From Desulfovibrio sp. (GTDB lineage Bacteria > Desulfobacterota > Desulfovibrionia > Desulfovibrionales > Desulfovibrionaceae), in NCBI GenBank assembly GCA_031287575.1, contig JAITSV010000075.1, positions 1 to 43,869 of the forward strand: a DNA stretch of 43,869 bases. Direction: 5' to 3'. Positions within the stretch are counted from its first letter, which is position 1. Each line of letters opens with the position of its first letter. Shown one piece after another: positions 37,128 through 43,869 of this stretch. The position numbers and the translations under genes are program-made. The notes below the pieces were generated by a model, which saw only the letters and a list, made by a program, of their open reading frames with translations, was not told the DNA's origin and ran no database searches.

Positions 37128-38198
37128 ATGCTCGACCTGCTGTACCGTTTCGGCATCACCCCGCGCCGCCTGGCCACGGAATTTCCCCTGCCCGGCAGCC
37201 CGGAACGCTGCCTGACCCGCACGGCGGTGCAGGGCGACGACGGACGGCTGTGGATGCTGGAACGGCTGGCCCCGGCGCAGGTTCCCCGGCGCGAGGCCAT
37301 GGGCGACCTGTTGGCGCAACTGGCGGACCCGTCCGTGTCCGGCCCGGAACTGGCCGCGCTGGTGCCCGCGTATCTCCCGGTGGAGGATGGCGACCTGCGC
37401 CACGTGCTCAAGGCGGACGCCCCGCCCCACGCCGGGTACTGGCAGCTTTCGCCCTTCGTGCCCGGCGCGGAACCGCCCCGCCCGGACTATCTGGACCACG
37501 CCTGGCGCGGACGCGCCGTGGCCGCCCTGCTGCTGGCCCTGCACCGGGCCGGGGACAACCTGCCCGCCGGACTGCCCCCCGCGCCGGTGCCGCCGCTGCC
37601 CGCGTTCATCGGCGGTCTGCACGAGGCCGTGGCCCGTCGCATGCCGGAAGCCGCCCGCCGCCTGCACCCGGTACGCGATGCGCTGGAGGCCCTGCCCGAC
37701 GTGCTGGCCGCCCAGCCGGTGGTGCTGGCCCACGGCGACGCCCACCCCCTGAACCTGATCTGGACGCCCCGCGGGGATGGCGACAGCGCCGGAGATGGCG
37801 ACGACGCCCCGGCGGATGACAGAGGGACTCTGGCCTTCGGACCGCTGGCGGCATTGCGCGGCGTCATCGACTGGGAATTCGCCGGGGCGCAGCCCGCGCT
37901 GTACGACGCCGCCAACTGCATCGGCTGCGTGGGCTTCGAGCATCCTTCCGGCCTTGGGCGCGGCTTTGCCGCCGGGTTCACCGCCGCGCTGCGCGATGGC
38001 GTGGCCCCGTGCGGCCTTGCCGGAATGGAGACCGATACGCTGCGCCACCTGCCGCTGATGGTGCTGGCGTCCCGCTTCGGATGGCTGTCGGAATGGCTGC
38101 GCCGCAGCGACCGGGACATGCTGGAAATGGAACTGGACTATTGCGACATCCTGCTGCACCACCGCCAGCGACTGGCGGACATGTGGGCCGGGGGGTAG
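37128..38198 (+). CDS. Phosphotransferase of the aminoglycoside/choline kinase fold
   Basis: 356 aa, soluble. Kinase-like catalytic core: the Brenner motif HGDAHPLN (202-209) supplies the catalytic base and metal residues, and IDWEF (247-251) corresponds to the metal-binding DFG position. The N-lobe has VQGDDGRLWMLERL. A Gly/Asp-rich insertion (GDGDSAGDGDDAPADD, about 216-231) sits between the two motifs. Substrates in this family include aminoglycosides, choline, homoserine and sugars; no substrate can be chosen. ATG 37128 with GGAG six bases upstream. Divergent from the helicase gene. Confidence 0.85.
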   Translation: MLDLLYRFGITPRRLATEFPLPGSPERCLTRTAVQGDDGRLWMLERLAPAQVPRREAMGDLLAQLADPSVSGPELAALVPAYLPVEDGDLRHVLKADAPPHAGYWQLSPFVPGAEPPRPDYLDHAWRGRAVAALLLALHRAGDNLPAGLPPAPVPPLPAFIGGLHEAVARRMPEAARRLHPVRDALEALPDVLAAQPVVLAHGDAHPLNLIWTPRGDGDSAGDGDDAPADDRGTLAFGPLAALRGVIDWEFAGAQPALYDAANCIGCVGFEHPSGLGRGFAAGFTAALRDGVAPCGLAGMETDTLRHLPLMVLASRFGWLSEWLRRSDRDMLEMELDYCDILLHHRQRLADMWAGG

Positions 38199-38383
38199 CC
38201 GCCGCCGCTTCCGCCATGGGCACCCCGCCGCCCGTGCATGACGCGTCCGTTCCGCCCGCGCAGCAGCCACGTCACCCCACTCCCTCCCCCCTGTACTCCC
38301 GGCGCGGGCGTGCTATATCTGACATGATGCCCGAAGGGGCGCGCCACTTCCGGCGCACCGCCTCCGGCACGGGAGTGCGCATC

Positions 38384-39070
38384 ATGTCCACCCTGCTTCA
38401 GTCCCCGTTCATCGAGAGTGCAACGTCGGCGCTGACCGCGTTGGCGCACCTGTTGCCTCTTTCCGCCCTGCTGCTTGCTACCCTGCTGCTGCCCGCCACG
38501 GCCCGCGCCGCGCAGGCCGACGCAGCCTCGGCCCCCCGCCAGACCGCCACCACGGCCACCGCCGTGTTCGCCGGGGGCTGCTTCTGGTGCATGGAAAAAC
38601 CCTTCGACCAGTTGGACGGCGTGCTGGAAACCACCTCCGGCTATACCGGCGGCAACGTGGATGCGCCCACCTACAAACAGGTGTCCTCGGGCCTTACCGG
38701 CCACGCCGAGTCCCTGCGGGTGACCTACGATCCGGCCAAGGTCAGCTACGAAACCCTGCTGGACGTCTTCTGGCGCAACGTGGACCCGCTGGACGCGGGC
38801 GGCCAGTTCTGCGACCGGGGCAGCCAGTACCGCTCGGCCATCTTCGTGGCGGATGCGGCGCAGCGCCAGGCCGCCGAGGCCAGCAAGAAGGCCATCGAGG
38901 CGCGGTTGGGCAAGCCGGTGGCCACCGGCATAGAGGATGCCGCAACCTTCTGGCCCGCCGAAGAATATCATCAGGACTACTACCGCAAGAATCCCATCCG
39001 CTATGCCTACTACCGGACCGGCTGCGGGCGCGACAAGCGGCTGGAACAGGTCTGGGGCGCGGAAAAGTGA
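38384..39070 (+). CDS. msrA: Peptide methionine sulfoxide reductase MsrA, exported form
   Basis: 228 aa. Reduces the S-epimer of methionine sulfoxide in proteins. The catalytic C66 is in GGCFWCMEKPF, followed by GYTGG, YKQVSSGLTGHAE and the QFCDRGSQYRS block. Residues 1-42 form a signal peptide (hydrophobic PLSALLLATLLLPATARA), so it probably acts in the periplasm. C-terminal CGRDKRLEQVWG supplies a possible resolving cysteine. ATG 38384 with GGAG eight bases upstream. A terminator follows directly. Confidence 0.95.
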   Translation: MSTLLQSPFIESATSALTALAHLLPLSALLLATLLLPATARAAQADAASAPRQTATTATAVFAGGCFWCMEKPFDQLDGVLETTSGYTGGNVDAPTYKQVSSGLTGHAESLRVTYDPAKVSYETLLDVFWRNVDPLDAGGQFCDRGSQYRSAIFVADAAQRQAAEASKKAIEARLGKPVATGIEDAATFWPAEEYHQDYYRKNPIRYAYYRTGCGRDKRLEQVWGAEK

Positions 39071-39101
39071 CCCGGCGCGGGGGACCATACCCCGAAACAA
39101 G

Positions 39102-39139
39102 AAAGGACGCCGCCCATGATGGGGCGGCGTCCTTTTTTC
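39102..39139. terminator. Strong intrinsic terminator after msrA, bidirectional
   Basis: Perfect 14-bp stem AAAGGACGCCGCCC / GGGCGGCGTCCTTT, loop ATGATG, then TTTTTT. Serves msrA and probably also the convergent NifB-like operon. Confidence 0.9.
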
Positions 39140-39191
39140 CATGCTTTTCCGTCTGGGAGTGCCTTCGGCCATTCCGAAGACCACACCGCCC

Positions 39192-40160
39192 TCAATCGCA
39201 GCGTCGCCGCCCGGTACAGCCCCACATGCCCGACTGGCCAGACTGGCCAGACATGCCTGATTGGCCTGATTGGCCTGGCAGGCCATGTCCATGGCGCGGA
39301 CGCTCCGGCTGCATGGGCAACAGTCCCAGCCCGCCCAGCGTACCGCCGTCGCCCAGCAGTCCGGCGGCGTCGGCCCGGCAGCGGGCACAGTGGCGCATCT
39401 GGGGCAGATGGCGGCCCGCCGCCGCGCGCACGGCGTCCATCAGTCGCGGTCCCGGTGCCTCCACGCCGCCCAGCGGCGTCCCCGCGACCGGAATCAGCCC
39501 GATGCAGTTCATCAGCGATGCCCCCAGCGCGGCGGCGCGCCGGGCCACCGCCTCCACGTGGGCATCGTTGACGCCGGGCACCACCACGGTGTTCACCTTC
39601 ACGGCAATGCCCGCCCGCGCAAGGCGCGCCAAGCCTTCCTCCTGCCGGGCCAGCAGATGCGCCGCACCTTCCGCGCCGTGCAGCGCGCGGCCATCCTCCC
39701 CGGTCACGTGGGGGTACAGGCGCGCGCCCACCTCCGGGTCCACGGCGTTCAGGGTCACGGTGACGTGCCCCACGCCCAGCGCGCCCAGTGCATCCACATG
39801 GTCCGGCAGGGCCAGCCCGTTGGTGGACAGGCACAGCAACAAGCCGGGATGCGCCCGGCGCACCAAGGCCAGGGTTTCCAGCGTGGGACCGGGGTTTGCC
39901 AGCGGGTCGCCCGGCCCGGCGATGCCCACCACCGACAGGTGCGGCAGCGCGGCCACGGCGCGGTCCACCAGTTGCGCGGCCTCCGCCGGGTTCAGCACGC
40001 GGCTGGTCACGCCGGGGCGCGACTCGTTGACGCAGTCGTGCCGTCGGTCGCAATAGCCGCAACGGATGTTGCAGGCCGCCGCCACCGGCAGGTGGATGCG
40101 CGCGTGGGTTGCGTGCGCCCCGGCGGTAAAGCACGGATGGCGCGAATCGCCCGCGTTCAT
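39192..40160 (-). CDS. NifB-like radical SAM protein
   Basis: 322 aa. Radical SAM cluster CNIRCGYC (C30, C34, C37). The next block HDCVNESRPGVTS (C43) is a NifB hallmark. Residues that match NifB cluster ligands are also kept: H22 in RIHLPV, C110 in LLCLSTNG, and C258/C261 in MRHCARCRADAAGLL, plus C10. NifB builds the Fe8S9C core of nitrogenase cofactor from [4Fe4S] units. No nifH, nifD or nifK gene is in the window. ATG 40160 overlaps the stop of the preceding ferredoxin gene (ATGA). The C-terminal 30 residues (GLPGQSGQSGMSGQSGQSG...) come from a 9-bp repeat and lie beyond the conserved core. Confidence 0.88.
   Translation of the reverse strand: MNAGDSRHPCFTAGAHATHARIHLPVAAACNIRCGYCDRRHDCVNESRPGVTSRVLNPAEAAQLVDRAVAALPHLSVVGIAGPGDPLANPGPTLETLALVRRAHPGLLLCLSTNGLALPDHVDALGALGVGHVTVTLNAVDPEVGARLYPHVTGEDGRALHGAEGAAHLLARQEEGLARLARAGIAVKVNTVVVPGVNDAHVEAVARRAAALGASLMNCIGLIPVAGTPLGGVEAPGPRLMDAVRAAAGRHLPQMRHCARCRADAAGLLGDGGTLGGLGLLPMQPERPRHGHGLPGQSGQSGMSGQSGQSGMWGCTGRRRCD
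39225..39285. repeat. 9-bp tandem repeat in the 3' end of the NifB-like gene
   Basis: GGCCAGTCT and GGCCAATCA units on the coding strand, read in frame as Gly-Gln-Ser. Confidence 0.7.
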
Positions 40161-40984
40161 CGCGGCTTCCGCCCCATGCCGATGCAATCCTGCGGGCACG
40201 AGCCAAGGCAGTCCCCGCAGTTGGTACAGTTTGTTTCCTCGGGCCGCGTGGCCATGTAGCAAACCTTGCGGCACTTGTCGCAACCGTTGCAGGCGTCGGT
40301 CTTGTACACCGAGAACGGCGCAAAGCGACGCACCACTTCCAGCACCCCGCCAGCCGGACAGGCAAAGCGGCACCACGCGGCGGACACCGCCACACCCAAC
40401 GACAGAATGCCCACCACCGTCCAGGTGCGCACCAGCCACGGCGGCATGGCGTGCTCGAAGGTAAGGGCCACCGCGCCGAAGAATTCCCCGGTACGGATGG
40501 GCACGTTGACGCGCGGCTGCCCCAGCACGAAGTAGGCCCACAGGGCCAGCGCCAGGCCGCCGTACTTGCCGAAGGGCAGCAGGCGCGCGGCCAGGCCGCC
40601 GGGCTTCAGGCGCAGCGGCGCGAAGAGGCCCAACAGGCGGTTCACCGTGCCGCCGGGGCAGGCCCAGCCGCAGAAGGCGCGACCGAACAGGGCCGCCAGC
40701 GCCAGCCACCCGGCCCACACGCCCCAGAACATGGTGAACAGCCGCCCGTGGCAGGCCACCACCGGACAGTTCTGACAACTGATGTACGGCACCACGAAAG
40801 GGCAACGGAAGATGCCGTAGAACGACCACTGGCCGATAACCAGCAGCATGACGGCCTGCGCCGCACGGTTCCACAGGCGCACGGCGCGGGCGCGCGCGCC
40901 CTGACGCACGGCGCGGGGCTTCAGTTCCGTCAGGTTCACCGTGCCGCCCGTGGCATGCACGGCATTCACGCCCGCATCAGACAT
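40157..40984 (-). CDS. NapH-like membrane iron-sulfur protein
   Basis: 275 aa. About four membrane segments, two ending in CGWACPGG and CRFACPAGG, the CxxxCP motifs typical of NapH/CcoG-type proteins, where they lie at the membrane surface. The C-terminus carries two [4Fe4S] sets: CNGCDKCRKVC and CTNCGDCLGSCPQDC. Extra cysteines occur near the first loop (CPFVVPYISCQNCPVVAC). It should pass electrons across or along the inner membrane. ATG 40984 overlaps the ModA-like stop by eight bases and its own stop overlaps the NifB-like start, so all three are tightly coupled. Confidence 0.9.
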   Translation of the reverse strand: MSDAGVNAVHATGGTVNLTELKPRAVRQGARARAVRLWNRAAQAVMLLVIGQWSFYGIFRCPFVVPYISCQNCPVVACHGRLFTMFWGVWAGWLALAALFGRAFCGWACPGGTVNRLLGLFAPLRLKPGGLAARLLPFGKYGGLALALWAYFVLGQPRVNVPIRTGEFFGAVALTFEHAMPPWLVRTWTVVGILSLGVAVSAAWCRFACPAGGVLEVVRRFAPFSVYKTDACNGCDKCRKVCYMATRPEETNCTNCGDCLGSCPQDCIGMGRKPR

Positions 40985-41837
40985 CCTTCACCCCCAGCTT
41001 TTCCACCAGTTCCTGCCCGCGCGGCGAAATGGCGGGGATGAACCCGGCCCGCTCGAAGTGCGCCTGCCCTTCGGGAGACGTCACCCATGCCACGTAGTCG
41101 TCGGCCAGTGCGCGGTCACGCGCTTCCTGCATGACGCCCACGGTGAAGGTGAGCGGCGGCGGCGGAAACAGCCCGGCGGGAATCTCCACGATGTCCAGCT
41201 TGCCCGCGAATTGGGGCAGGCGGGTAACCCGCAGTTCCACGATCATGGCGTCGGCCTTGCCGGTGGTCACCGCCTCCACCGAACGCTGCACGCAGGTGCC
41301 GGGGTCGGCCACGTTGGCCATCACCGCATCCAGGCAGCCCGCCTTCTTGAGCAACCCAAGCACCGCCGCGCCGCCGGGGGGTGACGCCTCCGGCGCCATG
41401 ACCACCCGCACGCCCTTGCGGGCCATGTCATCCACGGAGCGCACGTTGCCCGGATTGCCCGTGGGCGTGACGATGACATAGCTGGTGAAGCACAACGGCC
41501 TGAAATAGGTCATCCGCCCTTCTGCCCGCAGCTTTTTGGCAAGGTCCAGCACCCGCCCCGCGAACACCTCTGTCGAGCCGCTGCCCAGCAGAGACTTGCC
41601 CAGCGCCGCCGCAAACGCCCCGGTGTACACCACCGCCGCGCCGCTGCGCCGTTCGTACTCCGCATGGGCGGGCTGCATGGCTTCCGCCAGCCCCCCGCAC
41701 GACCACACCTGCAACCTGCCGCCGGGGAATGGCGCGGCCTGCGCCGCCCCCGGCAACGAGGCGGCGGCCAGCCCCGCCACCCCGGTCAGCGAGGCGCGCA
41801 GAAACCCGCGCCGCCCCTCGTCCTGCAACTGACGCAT
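40977..41837 (-). CDS. ModA-like periplasmic binding protein with Tat signal
   Basis: 286 aa. Signal: RRGFLRAS twin-arginine motif, hydrophobic core, AQAAP cleavage zone. The mature part follows the molybdate/tungstate-type binding fold: LQVWSCGGLAEAMQPAHAEY, VVYTGAFAAALGKSLLGSG, EVFAG and VMAPEASPPGGAAVL correspond to ModA blocks. No ModB/ModC permease or ATPase gene is adjacent, so it may deliver or sense its ligand for the neighbouring Fe-S proteins. Tat export would suit folding with a bound ligand. ATG 41837 has GGAGGT close upstream; a GTG at 41843 is a weaker alternative. First gene of the operon. Confidence 0.85.
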   Translation of the reverse strand: MRQLQDEGRRGFLRASLTGVAGLAAASLPGAAQAAPFPGGRLQVWSCGGLAEAMQPAHAEYERRSGAAVVYTGAFAAALGKSLLGSGSTEVFAGRVLDLAKKLRAEGRMTYFRPLCFTSYVIVTPTGNPGNVRSVDDMARKGVRVVMAPEASPPGGAAVLGLLKKAGCLDAVMANVADPGTCVQRSVEAVTTGKADAMIVELRVTRLPQFAGKLDIVEIPAGLFPPPPLTFTVGVMQEARDRALADDYVAWVTSPEGQAHFERAGFIPAISPRGQELVEKLGVKDV

Positions 41838-42069
41838 GAACACCTCCGCGTAGTATGGGTAGTGGCGCCCACCCTATACGCCACGCGGCATGCCCACAAA
41901 GCGGAATAACCGATTCATTCCAAGACATTCGATAGTTTCAACCTATACAACCGCCCGGACAGATGATGCTTTCCGCGCCATTCCGCCCCCACGCGGCATG
42001 CCAGATGCCGACGGATGCAGCCACGAATCCGTAATAATTCATGAGCAAAACTTTCAGCGCCGCCCGCAA

Positions 42070-42086
42070 TTGCAGTGACACTGCAA
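42070..42086. promoter_or_regulatory. Perfect 17-base palindrome, candidate operator
   Basis: TTGCAGTG-A-CACTGCAA. It is 31 bases upstream of the proposed aldA -35 box and about 230 bases from the ModA-like start; a plausible activator or repressor site. Confidence 0.6.
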
Positions 42087-42117
42087 CACGACCATGCTGC
42101 ATCCCCTGTTTCATGCC

Positions 42118-42146
42118 TTGACTGCGGCGGCAAAAGGCGGTGTAGT
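42118..42146 (+). promoter_or_regulatory. Probable sigma-70 promoter of aldA
   Basis: TTGACT, 17-base spacer, TGTAGT. The -35 matches five of six and the -10 four of six. Confidence 0.45.
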
Positions 42147-42248
42147 CCCGCATGATCCCCCATGCCCCTCATGGTCGGGACCACAGGCCATCCCCTGCCC
42201 GCGCACGCCGGGCATCCTCCTTTCCCCCACCTGCAATCCGGAGGCATC

Positions 42249-43682
42249 ATGAAGGCTTACAAACAGTACATCGATGGTTCACTGGTTTCCTCCAGCAGCA
42301 AGGACGTCATAGAGGTTGAAAACCCGTTCACCGGCAAGATCGTGTCCACCGTGCCTGACGGCAACGAGGCCGATGCCGTGCGCGCGCTGGAAGCGGCCCG
42401 CGCCGCACAGCCCGCCTGGGCGGCCCGCAGCGCCCCCGACCGCGCGGGATACCTGAAGAAGATGGCGGAACTCATCCGCAAGCACCGCGTGGAACTGGCC
42501 CATGTCCTGGTGGAGGAACAGGCCAAGGTGCTGCCGCTGGCGCAGGTGGAAATCGACGTCACCGCGGAATACTTCGACTACTACGCCGGGTGGGGGCGCA
42601 TCTACGAAGGCGAGATCATCCAGAGCGACCGCCCGCGCGAAAGCATCTTCCTGATGCGCAAGCCGGTGGGGGTATCCGTGGGCATCTGCCCATGGAACTT
42701 CCCGTTCTTCGTCATGGCCCGCAAGGTGGCCCCGGCCCTGCTCACCGGCAACGCGGTGGTCATCAAGCCAAGCTCCGTGGCCCCCAACACCATCATGGCC
42801 TTTGCCGAACTGCTGACCGGGCTGGACCTGCCCAAGGGCATCGTCAACTTCATTACCGGCGCGGGGGGTACGCTGGGCGAGGCGCTGGTGCGCAGCCCCA
42901 TTCCGGGCATCATCTCGCTGACCGGCAGCGTGGAGGCGGGCCAGCGGGTCATCGCCTCGTCCGCAAAGAACATCACCAAGACCTCGCTGGAACTGGGCGG
43001 CAAGGCCCCGGCCATTGTCTGCGCCGATGCCGACCTGGAACTGGCGGCCAAGGCGGTGGTGGCATCGCGCGTGATCTTCAGCGGGCAGGTGTGCAACTGC
43101 GCCGAACGGCTGTACGTGGACGCACGCATCGCCGACCGGTTCACCGACATGCTGACCAAGGCCTTCAAGGCCGTGACCTACGGCGACCCCATGGCCGCCA
43201 CGGCGCCGGACATGTCCAGCCAGGTCAGCGCGGAACAGCAGAAAAAGGTGGCGGACATGGTGCAGCGCGCCGTGGAGGATGGGGCGCACGTGATCACCGG
43301 CGGGCACATCCCGGATACGCCTTCCGGCCACTTCTACCAGCCCACCCTGCTGGGCGGCTGCCGCCAGGCCATGGAGATAGTGCAGCAGGAAATCTTTGGC
43401 CCGGTGCTGCCGGTGCTGACCTTCACGGACCTGGACGAGGCCATCGCCCTCGCCAACGACAGCGAATACGGCCTGACCTCGTCCATCTTCACCACCAACG
43501 TGAACAGCGCCATGTACGCCATGAACCACCTGAAGTTTGGCGAAACGTACGTCAACCGCGAACACTTCGAGGCCATGCAGGGCTTCCACGCCGGGTGGCG
43601 CAAGTCCGGCATTGGCGGGGCCGACGGCAAGCACGGCCTGATGGAATACCTGCAAACCCACATCAGCTACGTACAGTGGTAG
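42249..43682 (+). CDS. aldA: NAD-dependent aldehyde dehydrogenase, AldA type
   Basis: 477 aa. Closely resembles E. coli AldA (lactaldehyde/glycolaldehyde dehydrogenase) in blocks such as YEGEIIQSDRP, GICPWNFPFF, KNITKTSLELGGKAPAIV, SGQVCNCAERLYV and the end EAMQGFHAGWRKSGIGG. Catalytic C282 (GQVC), general base E248 (LELGG) and N150 (PWNFP) are present. Oxidises aldehydes to acids in the cytosol; the in-vivo substrate here is not certain. ATG 42249 with GGAGG five bases upstream. Divergent from the ModA-like operon. Confidence 0.93.
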   Translation: MKAYKQYIDGSLVSSSSKDVIEVENPFTGKIVSTVPDGNEADAVRALEAARAAQPAWAARSAPDRAGYLKKMAELIRKHRVELAHVLVEEQAKVLPLAQVEIDVTAEYFDYYAGWGRIYEGEIIQSDRPRESIFLMRKPVGVSVGICPWNFPFFVMARKVAPALLTGNAVVIKPSSVAPNTIMAFAELLTGLDLPKGIVNFITGAGGTLGEALVRSPIPGIISLTGSVEAGQRVIASSAKNITKTSLELGGKAPAIVCADADLELAAKAVVASRVIFSGQVCNCAERLYVDARIADRFTDMLTKAFKAVTYGDPMAATAPDMSSQVSAEQQKKVADMVQRAVEDGAHVITGGHIPDTPSGHFYQPTLLGGCRQAMEIVQQEIFGPVLPVLTFTDLDEAIALANDSEYGLTSSIFTTNVNSAMYAMNHLKFGETYVNREHFEAMQGFHAGWRKSGIGGADGKHGLMEYLQTHISYVQW

Positions 43683-43750
43683 AGGGGCCGCAGACGCGCT
43701 GCCCCGCACCGGGCTTGTCCAGTTGAACACCTGGTGTTGCCCACTCCACC

Positions 43751-43785
43751 AAATAAAAATCCCCCGGCATAGCCGGGGGTATTTC
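43751..43785. terminator. Bidirectional terminator between aldA and the right-edge gene
   Basis: Eight-pair stem CCCCCGGC / GCCGGGGG (43761-43779, three-base loop). TATTTC follows on the plus strand, and ATTTTTATTT on the minus strand. Confidence 0.85.
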
Positions 43786-43814
43786 ATATGCGCCTGTAAG
43801 GCTCTGTTTCCAGC

Positions 43815-43836
43815 AGCGCCCTAGCAGGCGCTTTTT
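43815..43836 (+). terminator. Second hairpin with T tail
   Basis: AGCGCC-CTAGCA-GGCGCT followed by TTTT. It overlaps the putative stop of the right-edge gene, so it may be a coincidence or a second terminator. Confidence 0.45.
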
Positions 43837-43869
43837 AAAAGATCTGGCATCTGCATATCTGTTACTTGC
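43821..43869 (-). CDS. C-terminus of a gene continuing beyond the right edge
   Basis: The minus strand reads QVTDMQMPDLLKSAC and then TAG at 43823-43821. Codons such as CAA, GTA, ACA, TTA and AAA are unlike the GC-rich third positions of the other genes. The strong minus-strand terminator at 43761-43779 supports a transcript from the right. Too short for a family. Confidence 0.4.
   Translation of the reverse strand, partial: QVTDMQMPDLLKSAC

Larger units (their letters stand above)
41838..42248. other. Divergent regulatory region between the ModA-like operon and aldA
   Basis: 411 bp. Holds a 17-base perfect palindrome (42070-42086), a likely sigma-70 promoter for aldA, and a 13-base direct repeat CACGCGGCATGCC at 41882-41894 and 41990-42002. 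No gene supported. Confidence 0.6.

Noticed and set aside
39192-40160. Calling the radical SAM gene a nitrogenase gene proper
   Set aside because: No nifH, nifD, nifK, nifE or nifN is in the window. The family is clear, the role is not.

Overview
The window is high-GC bacterial chromosome. The gene set points to a sulfate-reducing deltaproteobacterium of the Desulfovibrio/Nitratidesulfovibrio group: MazG-CvpA, a GroES-GroEL operon behind a CIRCE operator, many c-di-GMP and chemotaxis proteins, a Cys-rich C-terminal module on a chemoreceptor, an oxygen-sensitive NifB-like radical SAM protein and a NapH-like ferredoxin. This placement is an inference from protein character and GC content. No rRNA, tRNA, CRISPR array or complete insertion sequence was seen.

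Layout. 1-343: REP-like palindromic repeats. 344-5309 (minus): a PAS-GAF-PAS-GGDEF-EAL protein, an AI-2E family permease and a small Cys-rich protein. 5557-5763 (plus): an orphan 68-aa gene. 6016-9006 (minus): cvpA, mazG and an unknown protein, the last two overlapping by one base. 9758-13454 (plus): HDOD, GAF-PAS and REC/HD-GYP signalling proteins. 13712-17924 (minus): a chemoreceptor and a sigma-54 activator with a collagen-like linker. 18476-20916 (plus): an RHH-PilZ protein and three unknown small proteins. 21099-22697 (minus): murJ. 22952-23873 (plus): a complete single-gene unit made of a sigma-70 promoter, a SAM-I riboswitch, an intrinsic terminator, an 88-aa unknown ORF and a final terminator. 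23954-30899 (minus): a HAD phosphatase, groL, groS, nhaC and uup. 31190-33812 (plus): a second chemoreceptor with a seven-Cys tail and a small unknown protein. 34401-36890 (minus): yajQ and a DEGD-box helicase. 37128-39070 (plus): an APH-fold kinase and exported MsrA. 39192-41837 (minus): a tightly overlapped operon of a ModA-like Tat substrate, a membrane ferredoxin and a NifB-like protein. 42249-43682 (plus): an AldA-type aldehyde dehydrogenase. At the right edge is the C-terminus of a minus-strand gene with AT-leaning codons.

How the parts relate. Cyclic-di-GMP signalling recurs: GGDEF-EAL, HD-GYP, PilZ and YajQ (a family with a reported c-di-GMP binder), alongside two chemoreceptors. The candidates most likely to be new biology are the SAM riboswitch over an orphan ORF, the ModA-like/NapH-like/NifB-like operon without transporter or nitrogenase genes next to it, and the RHH-PilZ gene facing a sigma-54 activator across an AT-rich palindromic island. 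A genome-wide style of 9-bp tandem repeat also runs through the window, both between genes and in frame inside them.
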